Shown: positions 16,091 to 24,408 of the stretch, piece after piece
Position numbering within the stretch: the stretch's first letter is position 1
Layout of the letters: every line of letters begins with the position of its first letter
Program-made: the position numbers and the translations under genes
The notes under the pieces: generated by a model
Databases searched by the model: none
The model's input: only the letters and a program-made list of their open reading frames with translations
Told to the model about the DNA's origin: nothing
Source: WAOL01 sp964399035
Lineage (GTDB): Archaea; Thermoproteota; Thermoprotei_A; Sulfolobales; NBVN01
Direction: 5' to 3'
Length of the DNA: 41,012 nt
Assembly (NCBI GenBank): GCA_964399035.1
Contig: CAYNPH010000082.1
Span: 1 to 41,012, forward strand

Positions 16091-17176
16091 TTACGAGAAA
16101 CTCAATTTCATGCTGGTCAGTAAGTCATCGTACTTCCCAATTCTGACGGAACGAATTCCAGTTGCCGAAAGCACTTTTAGAGCGGTTTCATACCCACCGA
16201 GTGCTACTAAGGCACTCCTTAGTACACTATGGAGCTTAAACTTACGTTTAAACGTGTTGACCTTGATCATGAAAGCATGAGGAAGCTTCTCAAGGTCTGT
16301 GCACTTGAGAATGTCGAGTAATGCACGGAAAACACGCGAAATAGCGTAAAGACCTCCCCCAGTTAACGGTTTTACAAGTGAGGCTGCGTCACCGAAGAGT
16401 AACACGCCATTACTGGCAACTACGCTGTGGGGTAAGTCAATAGGTATTAGCCCTCCGAACCGCTCAATGATGCTTCTTACATGATAGCCTTCCCTCTCAA
16501 GTATGCGTAGTATCCTTAAGACACCAGCGTACGCGTTAAGGCCATGTAGGTCAGCGGTGCCAATTAAAGCTATCTTATCGGCGACGGGGACGCACCAGCC
16601 GAAGAAGTTACGACTAATCCTCCTGTCAGCGTATACTACAGTAGTTTCTGGCGATTTGTCGAGTGAAATTAGTCGCTGTATACCGATGAGATTCTTGGGC
16701 TTACTGTAGAGACCAAGGCTTTTTGCAAGTACCCGGGCTGCCCCTTCACACACTACAGCAATGTCGTATCCTGTGTGATTCCCTTTATGATCAATTAAGA
16801 TGTTACGATGAGGATGAATCGCCCTTACTTTATGTTTAAGCTTAATGGTTCCTCCTGCCGATAGGACAGCATCTGCGAGTTCCTCTTCTAGCTTAACTCG
16901 ATCTAATAGGTAAACGGGTTCCAGTAACTTAAGGTAGATGACGCTCCGTCCTCCCGTATCCCTAACTACATATTCACGGAATTTGCTGACCACGCAGCTC
17001 CTTGCGATACTCCCGAAAGCCTGCACAGTAGTCTCACTAACTAAGCCTGTGCAATGCTTTGGAACACCAACCCTAGGATGCTCTTCGAGAATGAGCACAT
17101 CTTGATAACCAGTAGCAGTAATCGCTAACGCAAAGGATAGTCCAGCCACGCCTGCTCCAATCACACGTACGCGCAT
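16091..17176 (-). CDS. Geranylgeranyl reductase family FAD protein
   Basis: The 361-residue flavoprotein starts with a Rossmann FAD motif (VRVIGAGVAGLSFALAI) followed by an acidic residue in LILEEH, then VGVPKHCTGLVS, typical of geranylgeranyl reductases. A later LFGDAASLVKPLTGGGLYAI binds FAD. The enzyme family saturates the geranylgeranyl chains of archaeal ether lipids, finishing the work begun by the UbiA prenyltransferase 3-4 kb away. The C-terminal ~100 residues are helical, as in homologues. It stands between the eL13 gene (convergent, 18 bases) and the decarboxylase gene. Other flavin hydroxylase-like roles cannot be excluded. Confidence 0.85.
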   Translation of the reverse strand: MRVRVIGAGVAGLSFALAITATGYQDVLILEEHPRVGVPKHCTGLVSETTVQAFGSIARSCVVSKFREYVVRDTGGRSVIYLKLLEPVYLLDRVKLEEELADAVLSAGGTIKLKHKVRAIHPHRNILIDHKGNHTGYDIAVVCEGAARVLAKSLGLYSKPKNLIGIQRLISLDKSPETTVVYADRRISRNFFGWCVPVADKIALIGTADLHGLNAYAGVLRILRILEREGYHVRSIIERFGGLIPIDLPHSVVASNGVLLFGDAASLVKPLTGGGLYAISRVFRALLDILKCTDLEKLPHAFMIKVNTFKRKFKLHSVLRSALVALGGYETALKVLSATGIRSVRIGKYDDLLTSMKLSFS

Positions 17177-17264
17177 ACTGCATCGCTCTGTTCATAAGGT
17201 TACTCTAACATTTAAGGATCTCAAGGTTAAAACTAAGGCCGAAGTAAATGTAATCGAGAGAAAT

Positions 17265-17657
17265 CTACTCTAGGTAAGACCTGTCAGTTATTTCGTAGTC
17301 AAACCTCGATGCACGCAGAGCTCTCACGATGTACATGAAAGCTCTCTCAGGGTTTGTGTGTTTGCCGCAGGAATAAACATCGACTGTTGCGAATGAATGC
17401 TCTGGCCATGTGTGTATGGTTATGTGTGATTCTAAGATTACTCCCACAACGCTGACTCCTGGCACGATATGCCAGGCTTTGACGTCGAGCAGCGTCATCT
17501 TGCCCTCACGTGCGGCGTTCCTGACAACATCAACTAAGTAATCAGGGTTCGATAGCAAGTCGCTGTCGCAGCCGTATAAATTACCGTAAACATGCTTGCC
17601 AAACACCTTGTATTCCTGCTTGACGCCTATCTCGTACATCTGTCCTACCTGCGTCAT
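17265..17657 (-). CDS. speD: S-adenosylmethionine decarboxylase family proenzyme (AdoMetDC or crenarchaeal ArgDC)
   Basis: The 130-residue proenzyme has KHVYGNLYGCD near the N-terminus, the self-cleavage site VILESHITIHTWPE (Glu76-Ser77) and VYSCGKHTNP with the catalytic Cys97. The Ser becomes the pyruvoyl cofactor after cleavage. The product would be decarboxylated AdoMet for aminopropyl transfer in spermidine and thermospermine synthesis. Crenarchaea also carry an arginine decarboxylase that evolved from this family, and I cannot separate the two by eye. The adjacent MTA phosphorylase favours AdoMet chemistry. The ATG at 17657 is preceded within 15-40 bases by a large palindrome containing TATA-like arms, so the messenger is probably short-leadered or leaderless. 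An in-frame TTG at 17666 is an alternative start. Confidence 0.9.
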   Translation of the reverse strand: MTQVGQMYEIGVKQEYKVFGKHVYGNLYGCDSDLLSNPDYLVDVVRNAAREGKMTLLDVKAWHIVPGVSVVGVILESHITIHTWPEHSFATVDVYSCGKHTNPERAFMYIVRALRASRFDYEITDRSYLE

Positions 17658-17671
17658 TACCCCCAACCCCC

Positions 17672-17697
17672 TTTAAATAGGGGGTACCCTATTTAAA
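17672..17697. promoter_or_regulatory. Perfect palindrome over the speD promoter
   Basis: The arms TTTAAATAGGG (17672-17682) and CCCTATTTAAA (17687-17697) are exact reverse complements around a 4-base centre, GGTA. Each arm contains a TATA-like TTTAAATA, so the element could bind TBP in either direction or serve as an operator for a dimeric regulator. It begins 15 bases before the speD ATG, with the divergent phosphorylase gene farther to the right. Confidence 0.6.
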
Positions 17698-17916
17698 AGT
17701 TTATCCCCCCACACCCTACCCCCTCATACGTTGATATAAGGATTATTTTAGAGTGTGCGTGAGCCAAGGAATTTTTACTATAAGATATTGTTTAAGAGAT
17801 CATTTTACCATATTCACGCTTTAGCTCGAGCTGAGTAAAGTAGGTATTAACGTGGGGTTCTAAGAAGCGTTACTTATAATTAATTGCGATGGCTAGTATT
17901 GTATGAGGGATATTAC

Positions 17917-18636
17917 ATGCCCATACATTTGAAGGTAAATCAAGATGACATAGCTGAGAGGGTTGTAGTAGCGGGTGACCCCGCAAGAGTTGAGTACATC
18001 AGTAAGAAATTCCTTGAGGAACCACGCCTAGTTAACACAAACAGAGGGTTGATTGCATACACAGGGAAGTATAGGGGAGTAGGGATTTCTATAGTAACTC
18101 ACGGCATGGGTGCTCCCTCAGCCTTGATAGTACTCGAAGAACTCATACAAGTTGGGGCTAAGGCGGTGGTCAGGTTAGGATCCTGTGGAGCTATGGTGCC
18201 TGGAATGAAAATAGGTGACGTAGTCATACCTACGGGCGCCTCATACTACCCTGGAGGAACATATTACCAATACTACAAGGAACAAGTATGTGCACCTGCG
18301 GTACCGGACTTCAGCCTACTAAGAGCACTAGTGGATGCGACAGAGGAAAAAGGTTTAACCTATAGACTTGGTCCAGTACTAAGTAGTGATGCGTTCTACG
18401 CGGAAGACCCTGATTTTGCAAAGAAGTGGGCTTCCAGGGGGGTTATTGCTGTGGAAATGGAGTGTGCAGGAATATTCTCAATAGGTCTTATGAGGGGAAT
18501 TAAAACAGCATCGCTGCTTCTGGTAAGCGATTCGTTGGTTGAGGACTTGGGGTTTGCCGATGCTAAGGTACTGAATAAGTATGCAGACAAAGCGGCTGAA
18601 GTGGTCTTAGATGCGTTGACGAAGGTAAAAGTCTGA
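17917..18636 (+). CDS. 5'-methylthioadenosine / purine nucleoside phosphorylase
   Basis: The 239-residue protein belongs to the hexameric PNP family. Recognisable parts are MPIHLKVNQ, AERVVVAGDPARVEYI (phosphate-binding), THGMGAPSALIVLEEL, RLGSCGAMVPGMKIGDVVI, and VEMECAGIFSIG with a later VSDSLVE that carries the catalytic Asp. The overall sequence resembles the Sulfolobus 5'-methylthioadenosine phosphorylase, including SSDAFYAEDPDFAKKWASRG. It splits methylthioadenosine or other purine nucleosides with phosphate. The neighbouring AdoMet-decarboxylase-type gene supports MTA salvage from polyamine synthesis. I start at the ATG at 17917 with GAGGG upstream. The in-frame TTG at 17884 would add 11 residues that the family lacks. 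Confidence 0.9.
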   Translation: MPIHLKVNQDDIAERVVVAGDPARVEYISKKFLEEPRLVNTNRGLIAYTGKYRGVGISIVTHGMGAPSALIVLEELIQVGAKAVVRLGSCGAMVPGMKIGDVVIPTGASYYPGGTYYQYYKEQVCAPAVPDFSLLRALVDATEEKGLTYRLGPVLSSDAFYAEDPDFAKKWASRGVIAVEMECAGIFSIGLMRGIKTASLLLVSDSLVEDLGFADAKVLNKYADKAAEVVLDALTKVKV

Positions 18637-18693
18637 GAGACTTCAGGATATTACGATTTTCTCGAAAATATTACTTTCATTGATGTTGAGGAA

Positions 18694-18721
18694 TCCAGTA
18701 AATTCTCCAGTAAGCTATATA
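18694..18721 (+). promoter_or_regulatory. Twin TCCAGTAA motifs and TATA box before cdc6
   Basis: TCCAGTAA occurs at 18694-18701 and again at 18706-18713, 12 bases apart, and is followed by TATATA at 18716-18721, about 40 bases before the cdc6 ATG. The TATA box is a likely promoter. The repeated motif recalls the TCCA core of archaeal origin-binding boxes, but no full ORB element is visible, so an origin here is only a possibility. Confidence 0.35.
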
Positions 18722-18761
18722 TTGAATTAACACATCCTAAAGTCAGAAGATAGGTGAAAGT

Positions 18762-20012
18762 ATGCCTGAAATCGATGAGTTAATTGAAAGTGAGATTAGG
18801 AGACCTACGGTGTTCATTGACGAATCTGTACTGTATCCAGAGTACGTCCCTAAGAGACTACCCCATAGAGAAACACATGTAAGGAAAATAGCGGCGTTCT
18901 TCAAGGCCTTCTCTGATAGTCCGGGCAGGACTTCCGTCAGGGTCGTCCTCGTAGGTCCTGTAGGTACTGGTAAGACAGCGACCGCAATAGCATTCGGCAG
19001 AGCATTCTCCAGAATGATGCAGAGAAGGGGCGTGCTCCTAAAGTACGTCCATGTAAATTGCTCTAAATCATCTAACCCCGCCTCTATTTTCAGGGATATA
19101 AAAAATCAACTTGGGCTACCACTACCCGATCGAGGCTTATCAGCACGTGAAATGGCTATAGGATTACTTAGGATACTTGAAAGAGAGAATATGTACGTGA
19201 TAGTGACACTCGACGAAATAGAGTACTTCATAAAATCCTCGAGTCCCTCAGGAAGGTTCCTGCTACTGAGGTTCTACGATGTCTTCAAGGAGGACGTCAA
19301 GAGACTGAACTTCATCTACGTAACCAGAGGGTCCCCTACAGGCATACAAGCCGTGCTAGACAGTATAACAGGAAGTTACCTGATGGAGAACGTAATACCG
19401 TTCCAACCGTATACGGCAGCAGAATTGATGGATATACTGAACGACAGGGTCAAGGAGGCATTTTATGAAGGCGTGGTTGACGAGGAGGTCGTGGAGAGCA
19501 TAGCCCGCTTAACAGGCTATGATACAGGTGGAGACGGTAATGCTAGGAAAGCTATAGCAATACTCCACGCGGCAGGCAAGTTAGCGGACAAGGAACTAGC
19601 TGAGGGGAGGGCATCAAGGGTCACAGTAGATCACGTTAGGGCAGTCGTCGCCCAGGAATATCAGTCACTGATAGACGTGTTAGACAAAATATACCACCTT
19701 GAGCTGCATGAAATACTTGTCCTTAAAGCGATAATACTAGCACTCTACAGGACAGGTGAGAGCTTCATACCTATGGGAGAGATAGAACGTACTTACCGTG
19801 AAATATGTGAGGAACTAGGTGAAGAACCCCGAAGGCACACTAGGGTATACATGCTAGTGATGGACCTTAAAAGAAGAGGCATAATAATAACTAAGACGAG
19901 CATGAAAGGCAGAAGAGGTAGAAGCACCTATGTTGGATTCGCTGCTGCACCTCTTGACAAGTTGCTTGAGAAGCTAAACAGAGTGATAGAGGAGAAGAGG
20001 CTGATAAGATGA
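18762..20012 (+). CDS. cdc6: Orc1/Cdc6 replication initiator
   Basis: The 416-residue AAA+ protein has Walker A GPVGTGKT at 65-72 and Walker B TLDEIE at 149-154. A sensor region follows (FIYVTRGSP, then ENVIPFQPYTAAELMDIL), and sensor 2 is in GDGNARKAIAILHAAG. The C-terminal ~110 residues (LHEILVLKAIILALYRTGES onward) form the winged-helix domain that binds origin DNA. It recognises origins and recruits MCM. The length is at the family norm. The start ATG follows GATAGGTGAAAGT, whose AGGTGA is a good ribosome site. A small winged-helix gene overlaps its stop by 4 bases, and rfc genes follow. Archaea often have two or three paralogues, and I cannot tell which one this is. Confidence 0.93.
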   Translation: MPEIDELIESEIRRPTVFIDESVLYPEYVPKRLPHRETHVRKIAAFFKAFSDSPGRTSVRVVLVGPVGTGKTATAIAFGRAFSRMMQRRGVLLKYVHVNCSKSSNPASIFRDIKNQLGLPLPDRGLSAREMAIGLLRILERENMYVIVTLDEIEYFIKSSSPSGRFLLLRFYDVFKEDVKRLNFIYVTRGSPTGIQAVLDSITGSYLMENVIPFQPYTAAELMDILNDRVKEAFYEGVVDEEVVESIARLTGYDTGGDGNARKAIAILHAAGKLADKELAEGRASRVTVDHVRAVVAQEYQSLIDVLDKIYHLELHEILVLKAIILALYRTGESFIPMGEIERTYREICEELGEEPRRHTRVYMLVMDLKRRGIIITKTSMKGRRGRSTYVGFAAAPLDKLLEKLNRVIEEKRLIR

Positions 20013-20281
20013 TGGGGGAGAACAAGGTTAAGATAGAGGAGGTTCTTGCTAGCAAGGGACGCGTTAAGGTACTCAAAGCCATAATAAATTCAGGTGAGAT
20101 TAACTTAACCCAAATACTCCATATGACTGGGCTGAATTACAGAACTGCGGTTCGCCACATAGACTTCTTAGTTAAAGCAGGGCTCATCGAGGAACTAAGA
20201 ATAGGTAGGGCTAGAATATACAGGCCTAAATGGATTGACCCTAGAATAAGGCTACTGGAGGAGTTACTAAACGAGTTCTAG
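20009..20281 (+). CDS. Small winged-helix (ArsR-like) regulator
   Basis: The 90-residue protein is one winged-helix domain: VKVLKAIINSGEINLTQILHM is the first part, followed by TGLNYRTAVRHIDFLVKAGL (recognition helix) and a wing with RIGRARIYRPKW. Its ATG overlaps the cdc6 stop in ATGA, so the two are almost surely co-translated. It may regulate replication genes or assist the initiator; family similarity to ArsR/HTH_20-type transcription factors does not tell more. No metal-binding cysteines are present, so it is not a classical metal sensor. Confidence 0.8.
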   Translation: MMGENKVKIEEVLASKGRVKVLKAIINSGEINLTQILHMTGLNYRTAVRHIDFLVKAGLIEELRIGRARIYRPKWIDPRIRLLEELLNEF

Positions 20282-20402
20282 GTGTCTCACGAGCTATAAT
20301 GATCTTAGCCCAGGAAGCGCTCCCAAGCCTCAAATAGGGGGTAAGGCATCCATAGTTATAAAACTAAAGCCTGACTGCATTGAATTCCGGTAGCGAGGAT
20401 CC

Positions 20403-21863
20403 TTACTTCCTGAAGAATGCATCGAGACCCTTTCCTTTAACTTCCTTTCGTTTTCTTCGTCTCCTAGGTTTCCTCTCAGTAGTGCCACCCTCACCTTCGA
20501 TTCTCTGTTGTCCCTCAGATAAACTAACTTCTTTCTTAACTTCCTTTGCAGATTGAGCATGTTTCTTTAGAGTTTCTTTGGCTGTCTCTTTCCAAATCTC
20601 AGCGGCCATTTTCGATATGATCGCAGCATTCTGTGGGGAAAGATACTTTATCATATGCTCATCTAGATTTAAACCGGCTGCAAGCCTTGCCGCGTACTCA
20701 GGATTGCGATCGAATATTATCTTGATATACGGCAACACGTCATTCTTTACCTTCCTCTTGGAAGCGAGTATGTGGCGACCTATGATCTCAGCCACCCGCT
20801 CCCGCAATTGTCTCATTTCCTTGGTTCTTGACATAAGCAGAATCTTTTGTGGGAATTGATACTTAACCCACTTATACCTAGCTCTTGGGTCATTAACTAT
20901 GGAGAGTGCCACTCCCGCAGTCATTAACTCTATGGCGTAAGGTAGTAAATCCCATGACCCACTCCTAACTATCCGTCCAAAGAATACATCAGCGCGCGAG
21001 AGTTTCTCGTACGCTCTCCATAAGTCCTCCGGATCAGTGATTTGAAGTGGTAAGTTCTCGTTAATCCACTGCATTAACTCATCAGGTGATAGATCTGTCT
21101 GTGACGCTGCTTGCCGTGCTTGCCAAGCATACTTAGAGATGAATATCTTACGTACAACCTCATAGGGAGCGTAGACTCTATCGCGGTACCTGAGTACCGC
21201 CTTACAGATCTTTAGCGTTACCCGACCGAATCCCTCGGCTACAGCCTCTAGGTCGTTTATCGCCGAGCGTAAGTCTCCTTCAGCCCTCTCGGCTATGAAG
21301 TTAATCGCATCCTCATCACACTGTATCCTCTCGAGTTCGCAGATCCTTCTTAAGACCTTCTTAACGTCGGTCTTAGTGAGCCTCCTGAAGTTTACCATGA
21401 GGGATGCGTCTCTTATTGGTTTTAATTTCTGTTCCCATGCATTGTTAGCTGTCATCACCACGGGATTCTTGGTTATTTTGATAAGATCGAGTATGGCTTG
21501 TATTGCACCCTCATCGGCTAGCCTTGAGAGTCCGTCCACTTCATCGAGTAGTATGAGCTTTCCTCGGCCAGTGAGTCCACGTTGTGTTGCTGCGACCTTA
21601 GCTATTCTCTCTATATCGGTTGCCCTCCTATAGTCGCTAGCGTTCATTTCAATTAACTCGTAACCGAATTCATTAGCTAATGCCTCTACAAGGGATGTTT
21701 TGCCGCATCCCGGCGGCCCATTAAATAAGGCGGCCTTCTTCACCGGTCTGCCCGCAACCCAACTCTTTATCCACTTAAGTGCCACTGCTTTGGCTTCGCT
21801 CTGATTTACGACATCATCAACGCGTTTCGGTCTGTATTTTATCACCCACGGAAGTCTGGGCAT
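20403..21863 (-). CDS. rfcL: Replication factor C large subunit
   Basis: The 486-residue AAA+ protein begins with PWVIKYRPKRVDDVVNQ. It has Walker A GPPGCGKT at 49-56, LLDEVDGL from 105, and a NASDYR motif in place of the small-subunit NASDERG. The C-terminal collar domain is followed by a Lys/Glu/Arg-rich linker and a terminal PCNA-binding motif, GLDAFFRK. With four small subunits it loads the PCNA clamp on primed DNA. Its start lies 28 bases after the rfcS stop, so the pair forms the usual archaeal rfcS-rfcL operon. Nothing is unusual in its length. The PIP motif lacks the leading Gln, as in several archaeal homologues. Confidence 0.95.
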   Translation of the reverse strand: MPRLPWVIKYRPKRVDDVVNQSEAKAVALKWIKSWVAGRPVKKAALFNGPPGCGKTSLVEALANEFGYELIEMNASDYRRATDIERIAKVAATQRGLTGRGKLILLDEVDGLSRLADEGAIQAILDLIKITKNPVVMTANNAWEQKLKPIRDASLMVNFRRLTKTDVKKVLRRICELERIQCDEDAINFIAERAEGDLRSAINDLEAVAEGFGRVTLKICKAVLRYRDRVYAPYEVVRKIFISKYAWQARQAASQTDLSPDELMQWINENLPLQITDPEDLWRAYEKLSRADVFFGRIVRSGSWDLLPYAIELMTAGVALSIVNDPRARYKWVKYQFPQKILLMSRTKEMRQLRERVAEIIGRHILASKRKVKNDVLPYIKIIFDRNPEYAARLAAGLNLDEHMIKYLSPQNAAIISKMAAEIWKETAKETLKKHAQSAKEVKKEVSLSEGQQRIEGEGGTTERKPRRRRKRKEVKGKGLDAFFRK

Positions 21864-21891
21864 GATTGTGGCCCCTTTCGTTGTTTGAGCA

Positions 21892-22896
21892 TTATTTCTG
21901 CCTCCTCCTCAAACTTTTACCCAACATAGCTATTCTCGCTAGTAACGTGTTCAGTTGTATTTCGTCGTCAGCTCCCTCTACGATCCTGAACTGTATCTCC
22001 CCTATGTAGTCAGCAATATCTATCCTCACAGGTTCCGGTATGTCGAGTTCCGAGCTGAATATTTCCCTGTGCATTTGCTTAACTATATCCGTTCCTGAGA
22101 GACCGTAAGTGGCCATCAGGTTCCTAAGCATGTCTCTCGCCTTGAGGAAATTACCTTGAAGTGCCGTCCTAATCATTTCTCTAACTTCTCTCGGATGGGC
22201 CAGCCCCACGACTTTGTATACATTTGCAATGGTTACTTCACCTAATGCAGCGGATGACTGGAGTATGTTTATGGATCTACGCATGTCGCCCTCGGAGATG
22301 TCGTAGATAGCTTCGAGAGCATCCTCATCACACTTAACTTTCTCTTGATCACAAATCCACTTCAACCTAGCTATCACATCCTCCTTCTTCAGAGGTACGA
22401 ACCTAAACACTGCACACCTTGATTGTATCGGCTCAATTATCTTGCTTGGGTAGTTAGCTATTAGTATGAAGCGCGTTACCTCGACGTACATCTCCATGAG
22501 CCTTCGTAATGCCTGCTGTGCGTCAGCGGTCATGTTATCCGCCTCATCCAGCAAGACTATCTTAAACGGAATATTTGCTGGTAACTTACTCCTAGCGAAC
22601 TCCTTTACTTTCGTTCTGATTACGTCGATGCCTCTCTCGTCCGAAGCGTTTAACTCAAGCATATACATCCTATAATCCTCGCCATACAGGTCGTGGGCGA
22701 GGGCGTGAGCAGCTGTCGTCTTACCTGTTCCGGGCGGCCCAGCAAATAATAGATGTGGCATGTTTCTCTCCTTCACGAATAACTCCAGTCTTCGCACGAT
22801 TTCCTCTTGATTAACTATTTCCTTAAGACTTCTTGGTCTATATTTCTCAGCCCATAGTAATTCTGCAAGAATTTTCCTAGACCTTGCTGTCGACAG
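21892..22896 (-). CDS. rfcS: Replication factor C small subunit; no standard start codon
   Basis: The protein matches archaeal RFC small subunits: ELLWAEKYRPRSLKEIVNQ, Walker A GPPGTGKT (53-60 if started at 22896), NASDERGIDVIR, LLDEADNMTADAQQALRR with the DEAD-type Walker B, and the SRC motif in QSRCAVFRF. It forms the clamp loader with RfcL. The conserved N-terminus extends well upstream of the first GTG (22797), yet the frame holds no ATG, GTG or TTG there. A CTG at 22896 lies 7 bases after a GGTG ribosome site and would give 334 residues; an ATT at 22872 would give 326. Alternatively, a GTG at about 22902 in another frame joined by a frameshift could be the true start. Confidence 0.9.
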   Translation of the reverse strand: MSTARSRKILAELLWAEKYRPRSLKEIVNQEEIVRRLELFVKERNMPHLLFAGPPGTGKTTAAHALAHDLYGEDYRMYMLELNASDERGIDVIRTKVKEFARSKLPANIPFKIVLLDEADNMTADAQQALRRLMEMYVEVTRFILIANYPSKIIEPIQSRCAVFRFVPLKKEDVIARLKWICDQEKVKCDEDALEAIYDISEGDMRRSINILQSSAALGEVTIANVYKVVGLAHPREVREMIRTALQGNFLKARDMLRNLMATYGLSGTDIVKQMHREIFSSELDIPEPVRIDIADYIGEIQFRIVEGADDEIQLNTLLARIAMLGKSLRRRQK

Positions 22897-22961
22897 GATT
22901 GACCACCTAAGAAATGATGTGCTACATAATTAAAAATAGATTCATCATCACTCTCTTGCTT

Positions 22962-23255
22962 CTACCGCTTAGGCTCTGCGATCCTCTTAATGACAGTAGC
23001 TTGCGCGGTACTCCCGTTAACCTTAGTTATCCTGATTCGGACCTTCTCACCTGGAACAGCCTTTGGTACCGCTATCTTAATGCCGCGATAGTGAACCACA
23101 CCACGACCTAACTCATCCATTTCGCTGATTATTACGTTTACTTCATCGCCAACTTGCAGAGTTCTTTTCCTGTTACCTCGCTCCTCCCTATGATATATGC
23201 TGAAGCGTTGAACGTCCACGCTATAAGGATTGGAGTAACGTCTGTACCTGGTCAT
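22962..23255 (-). CDS. Small TRAM-domain RNA-binding protein
   Basis: The 97-residue protein has a basic, Tyr/Arg-rich N-terminus (about 30 residues) and a single TRAM domain: LQVGDEVNVIISEMDELGRG, then VVHYRGIKIAVPKAVPGEKV, then RIRITKVNGSTAQATVIKRI. TRAM is a five-stranded OB-like fold that binds RNA, and short stand-alone TRAM proteins are abundant in archaea, where they act as RNA chaperones. It is upstream of rfcS in the same orientation with a gap of about 65 bases. A longer enzyme such as a methylthiotransferase is excluded because only the TRAM part is encoded. Confidence 0.85.
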   Translation of the reverse strand: MTRYRRYSNPYSVDVQRFSIYHREERGNRKRTLQVGDEVNVIISEMDELGRGVVHYRGIKIAVPKAVPGEKVRIRITKVNGSTAQATVIKRIAEPKR

Positions 23256-23423
23256 TCATTCACACCCGGCTACAAGGAGAGTCTTCAAGTTAGTCACGGC
23301 ATTCCCTTGCCTCTAAGATTAAAAAGGTTGCTGTAGGTATATTCCAAAATGTCTCGAGGATTGTGCTTAAACCATCAAGAGTATTAAAGACGCGCGTACC
23401 TAGGTTAAGGTGGGGATACGGTG

Positions 23424-23639
23424 ATGAAAATCGTAGTAATTCATCTTACGACCGACAGCGACCCTAACGTGGAAATAAGCGCATATGATTCCAAGGGCAG
23501 GTTAGTGAAGAGGTTCTCCAGCCCCTCAAGATCATCCATAAGCTTGCGAAACTATTGTGAGTCGCTTTTAATTTCAAGATACGTTTACAGGCCGGGAGGC
23601 CTTATAGTAATTCAATGTAGGCAGGGTGCTGATGCTTGA
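23424..23639 (+). CDS. Small hypothetical protein, first gene of the pth2-truD operon
   Basis: The 71-residue product has a short alpha/beta look (MKIVVIHLTTDSDPNVEISA, then YRPGGLIVIQCRQGADA). The ATG at 23424 follows AGGTGGGG with good spacing; a GTG at 23421 is possible. The stop overlaps the TTG of the next gene in TTGA. I do not recognise the family. Its position at the head of an operon with peptidyl-tRNA hydrolase and TruD suggests an RNA-related role, which is inference only. Confidence 0.6.
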   Translation: MKIVVIHLTTDSDPNVEISAYDSKGRLVKRFSSPSRSSISLRNYCESLLISRYVYRPGGLIVIQCRQGADA

Positions 23640-24058
23640 ATAACGTGGTTGAGGTTCTGGAGGAAAACACCCGTAGTAAAACGGGCAAGCACAAAAGGAG
23701 GGTTCTGTTCTATGTGTTGAGAGGGAAGTGTGAGGAGCTTAAGTATGATGTGGTGAGGAGGGAGAGAGTGAAAGGTCTTTACGCGGTTGGGGAGGCTTTT
23801 AGAGAGACAATTAAGATTCCAGAGGATGCCGTCGTAGTTATACTAGATGTTAGGTTAAATAGTAGGGGGCGCATAAAGGGGGAGGTTAAAGTAATCGGCT
23901 CTAAGGGGGAGATCTTAGGGGAAGCTGTCTACAGGAAGTTGAAGGTGCGCTTTAAGTACTTAATTGGTGGGGAAGTAATTGATTTCGTTAGGTGCGTCTT
24001 CAGAAAATTAAGATTGCCGGTGAAGAAGTATGCCATTGTCTCCAACAGACGAACATAA
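23636..24058 (+). CDS. Hypothetical protein in RNA-processing operon
   Basis: The 140-residue protein starts at a TTG overlapping the previous stop by 4 bases. It has a basic N-terminus (RSKTGKHKRRVLFYVLRGK) and alternating strands with many Arg and Lys, ending KLRLPVKKYAIVSNRRT. The charge and the operon suggest nucleic-acid contact. I do not recognise the family with confidence. The next gene begins 29 bases before its stop in another frame, so the whole set is tightly coupled. Confidence 0.6.
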   Translation: MNNVVEVLEENTRSKTGKHKRRVLFYVLRGKCEELKYDVVRRERVKGLYAVGEAFRETIKIPEDAVVVILDVRLNSRGRIKGEVKVIGSKGEILGEAVYRKLKVRFKYLIGGEVIDFVRCVFRKLRLPVKKYAIVSNRRT

Positions 24059-24395
24059 ATTAATCAGGAGTAGAATAATTAGGGCCTTCAGCGAAGCAGG
24101 ATTCTTTATTTTTTCAAAGCATGAGCATCAGCTCGTCAGCAAGATATTAAGGCAAAGTAACCTTCATCACGTACTGAGAGTGAATGTCCTAGACCCTAAG
24201 AGGGGTTTATTCATAGTGGAGATAGATCCTAGAACGTATGTAATGAAATGTCATGATAAATGCATGATAATGGATGTCCTCGACCAGCAATGCTATATAG
24301 AGTGTAAGGAGAGTAGCAAGTTATCTGTACTTAAGGAAGTTATCCTCAAGTTGAGTAAGGAAAACAACAGCAGCTCGGAAACCTTACAGGTTTAA
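24030..24395 (+). CDS. Hypothetical protein in RNA-processing operon
   Basis: The 121-residue protein begins inside the previous gene and reads MPLSPTDEHKLIRSRIIRAF, followed by a beta-rich centre with four cysteines (including CHDKC and QQCYIEC) that could bind a metal, and a helical tail. No catalytic motif is clear and the family is unknown to me. Overlap with the upstream gene and a 13-base gap to pth2 support one transcript and suggest tRNA or rRNA handling. Confidence 0.55.
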   Translation: MPLSPTDEHKLIRSRIIRAFSEAGFFIFSKHEHQLVSKILRQSNLHHVLRVNVLDPKRGLFIVEIDPRTYVMKCHDKCMIMDVLDQQCYIECKESSKLSVLKEVILKLSKENNSSSETLQV

Positions 24396-24408
24396 ACAGG
24401 TGAGGGAG

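Noticed and set aside
23404..23440. A longer first gene of the pth2-truD operon starting upstream
   Set aside because: The AGGTGGGG ribosome site fits the ATG at 23424, and no family evidence supports an extension.
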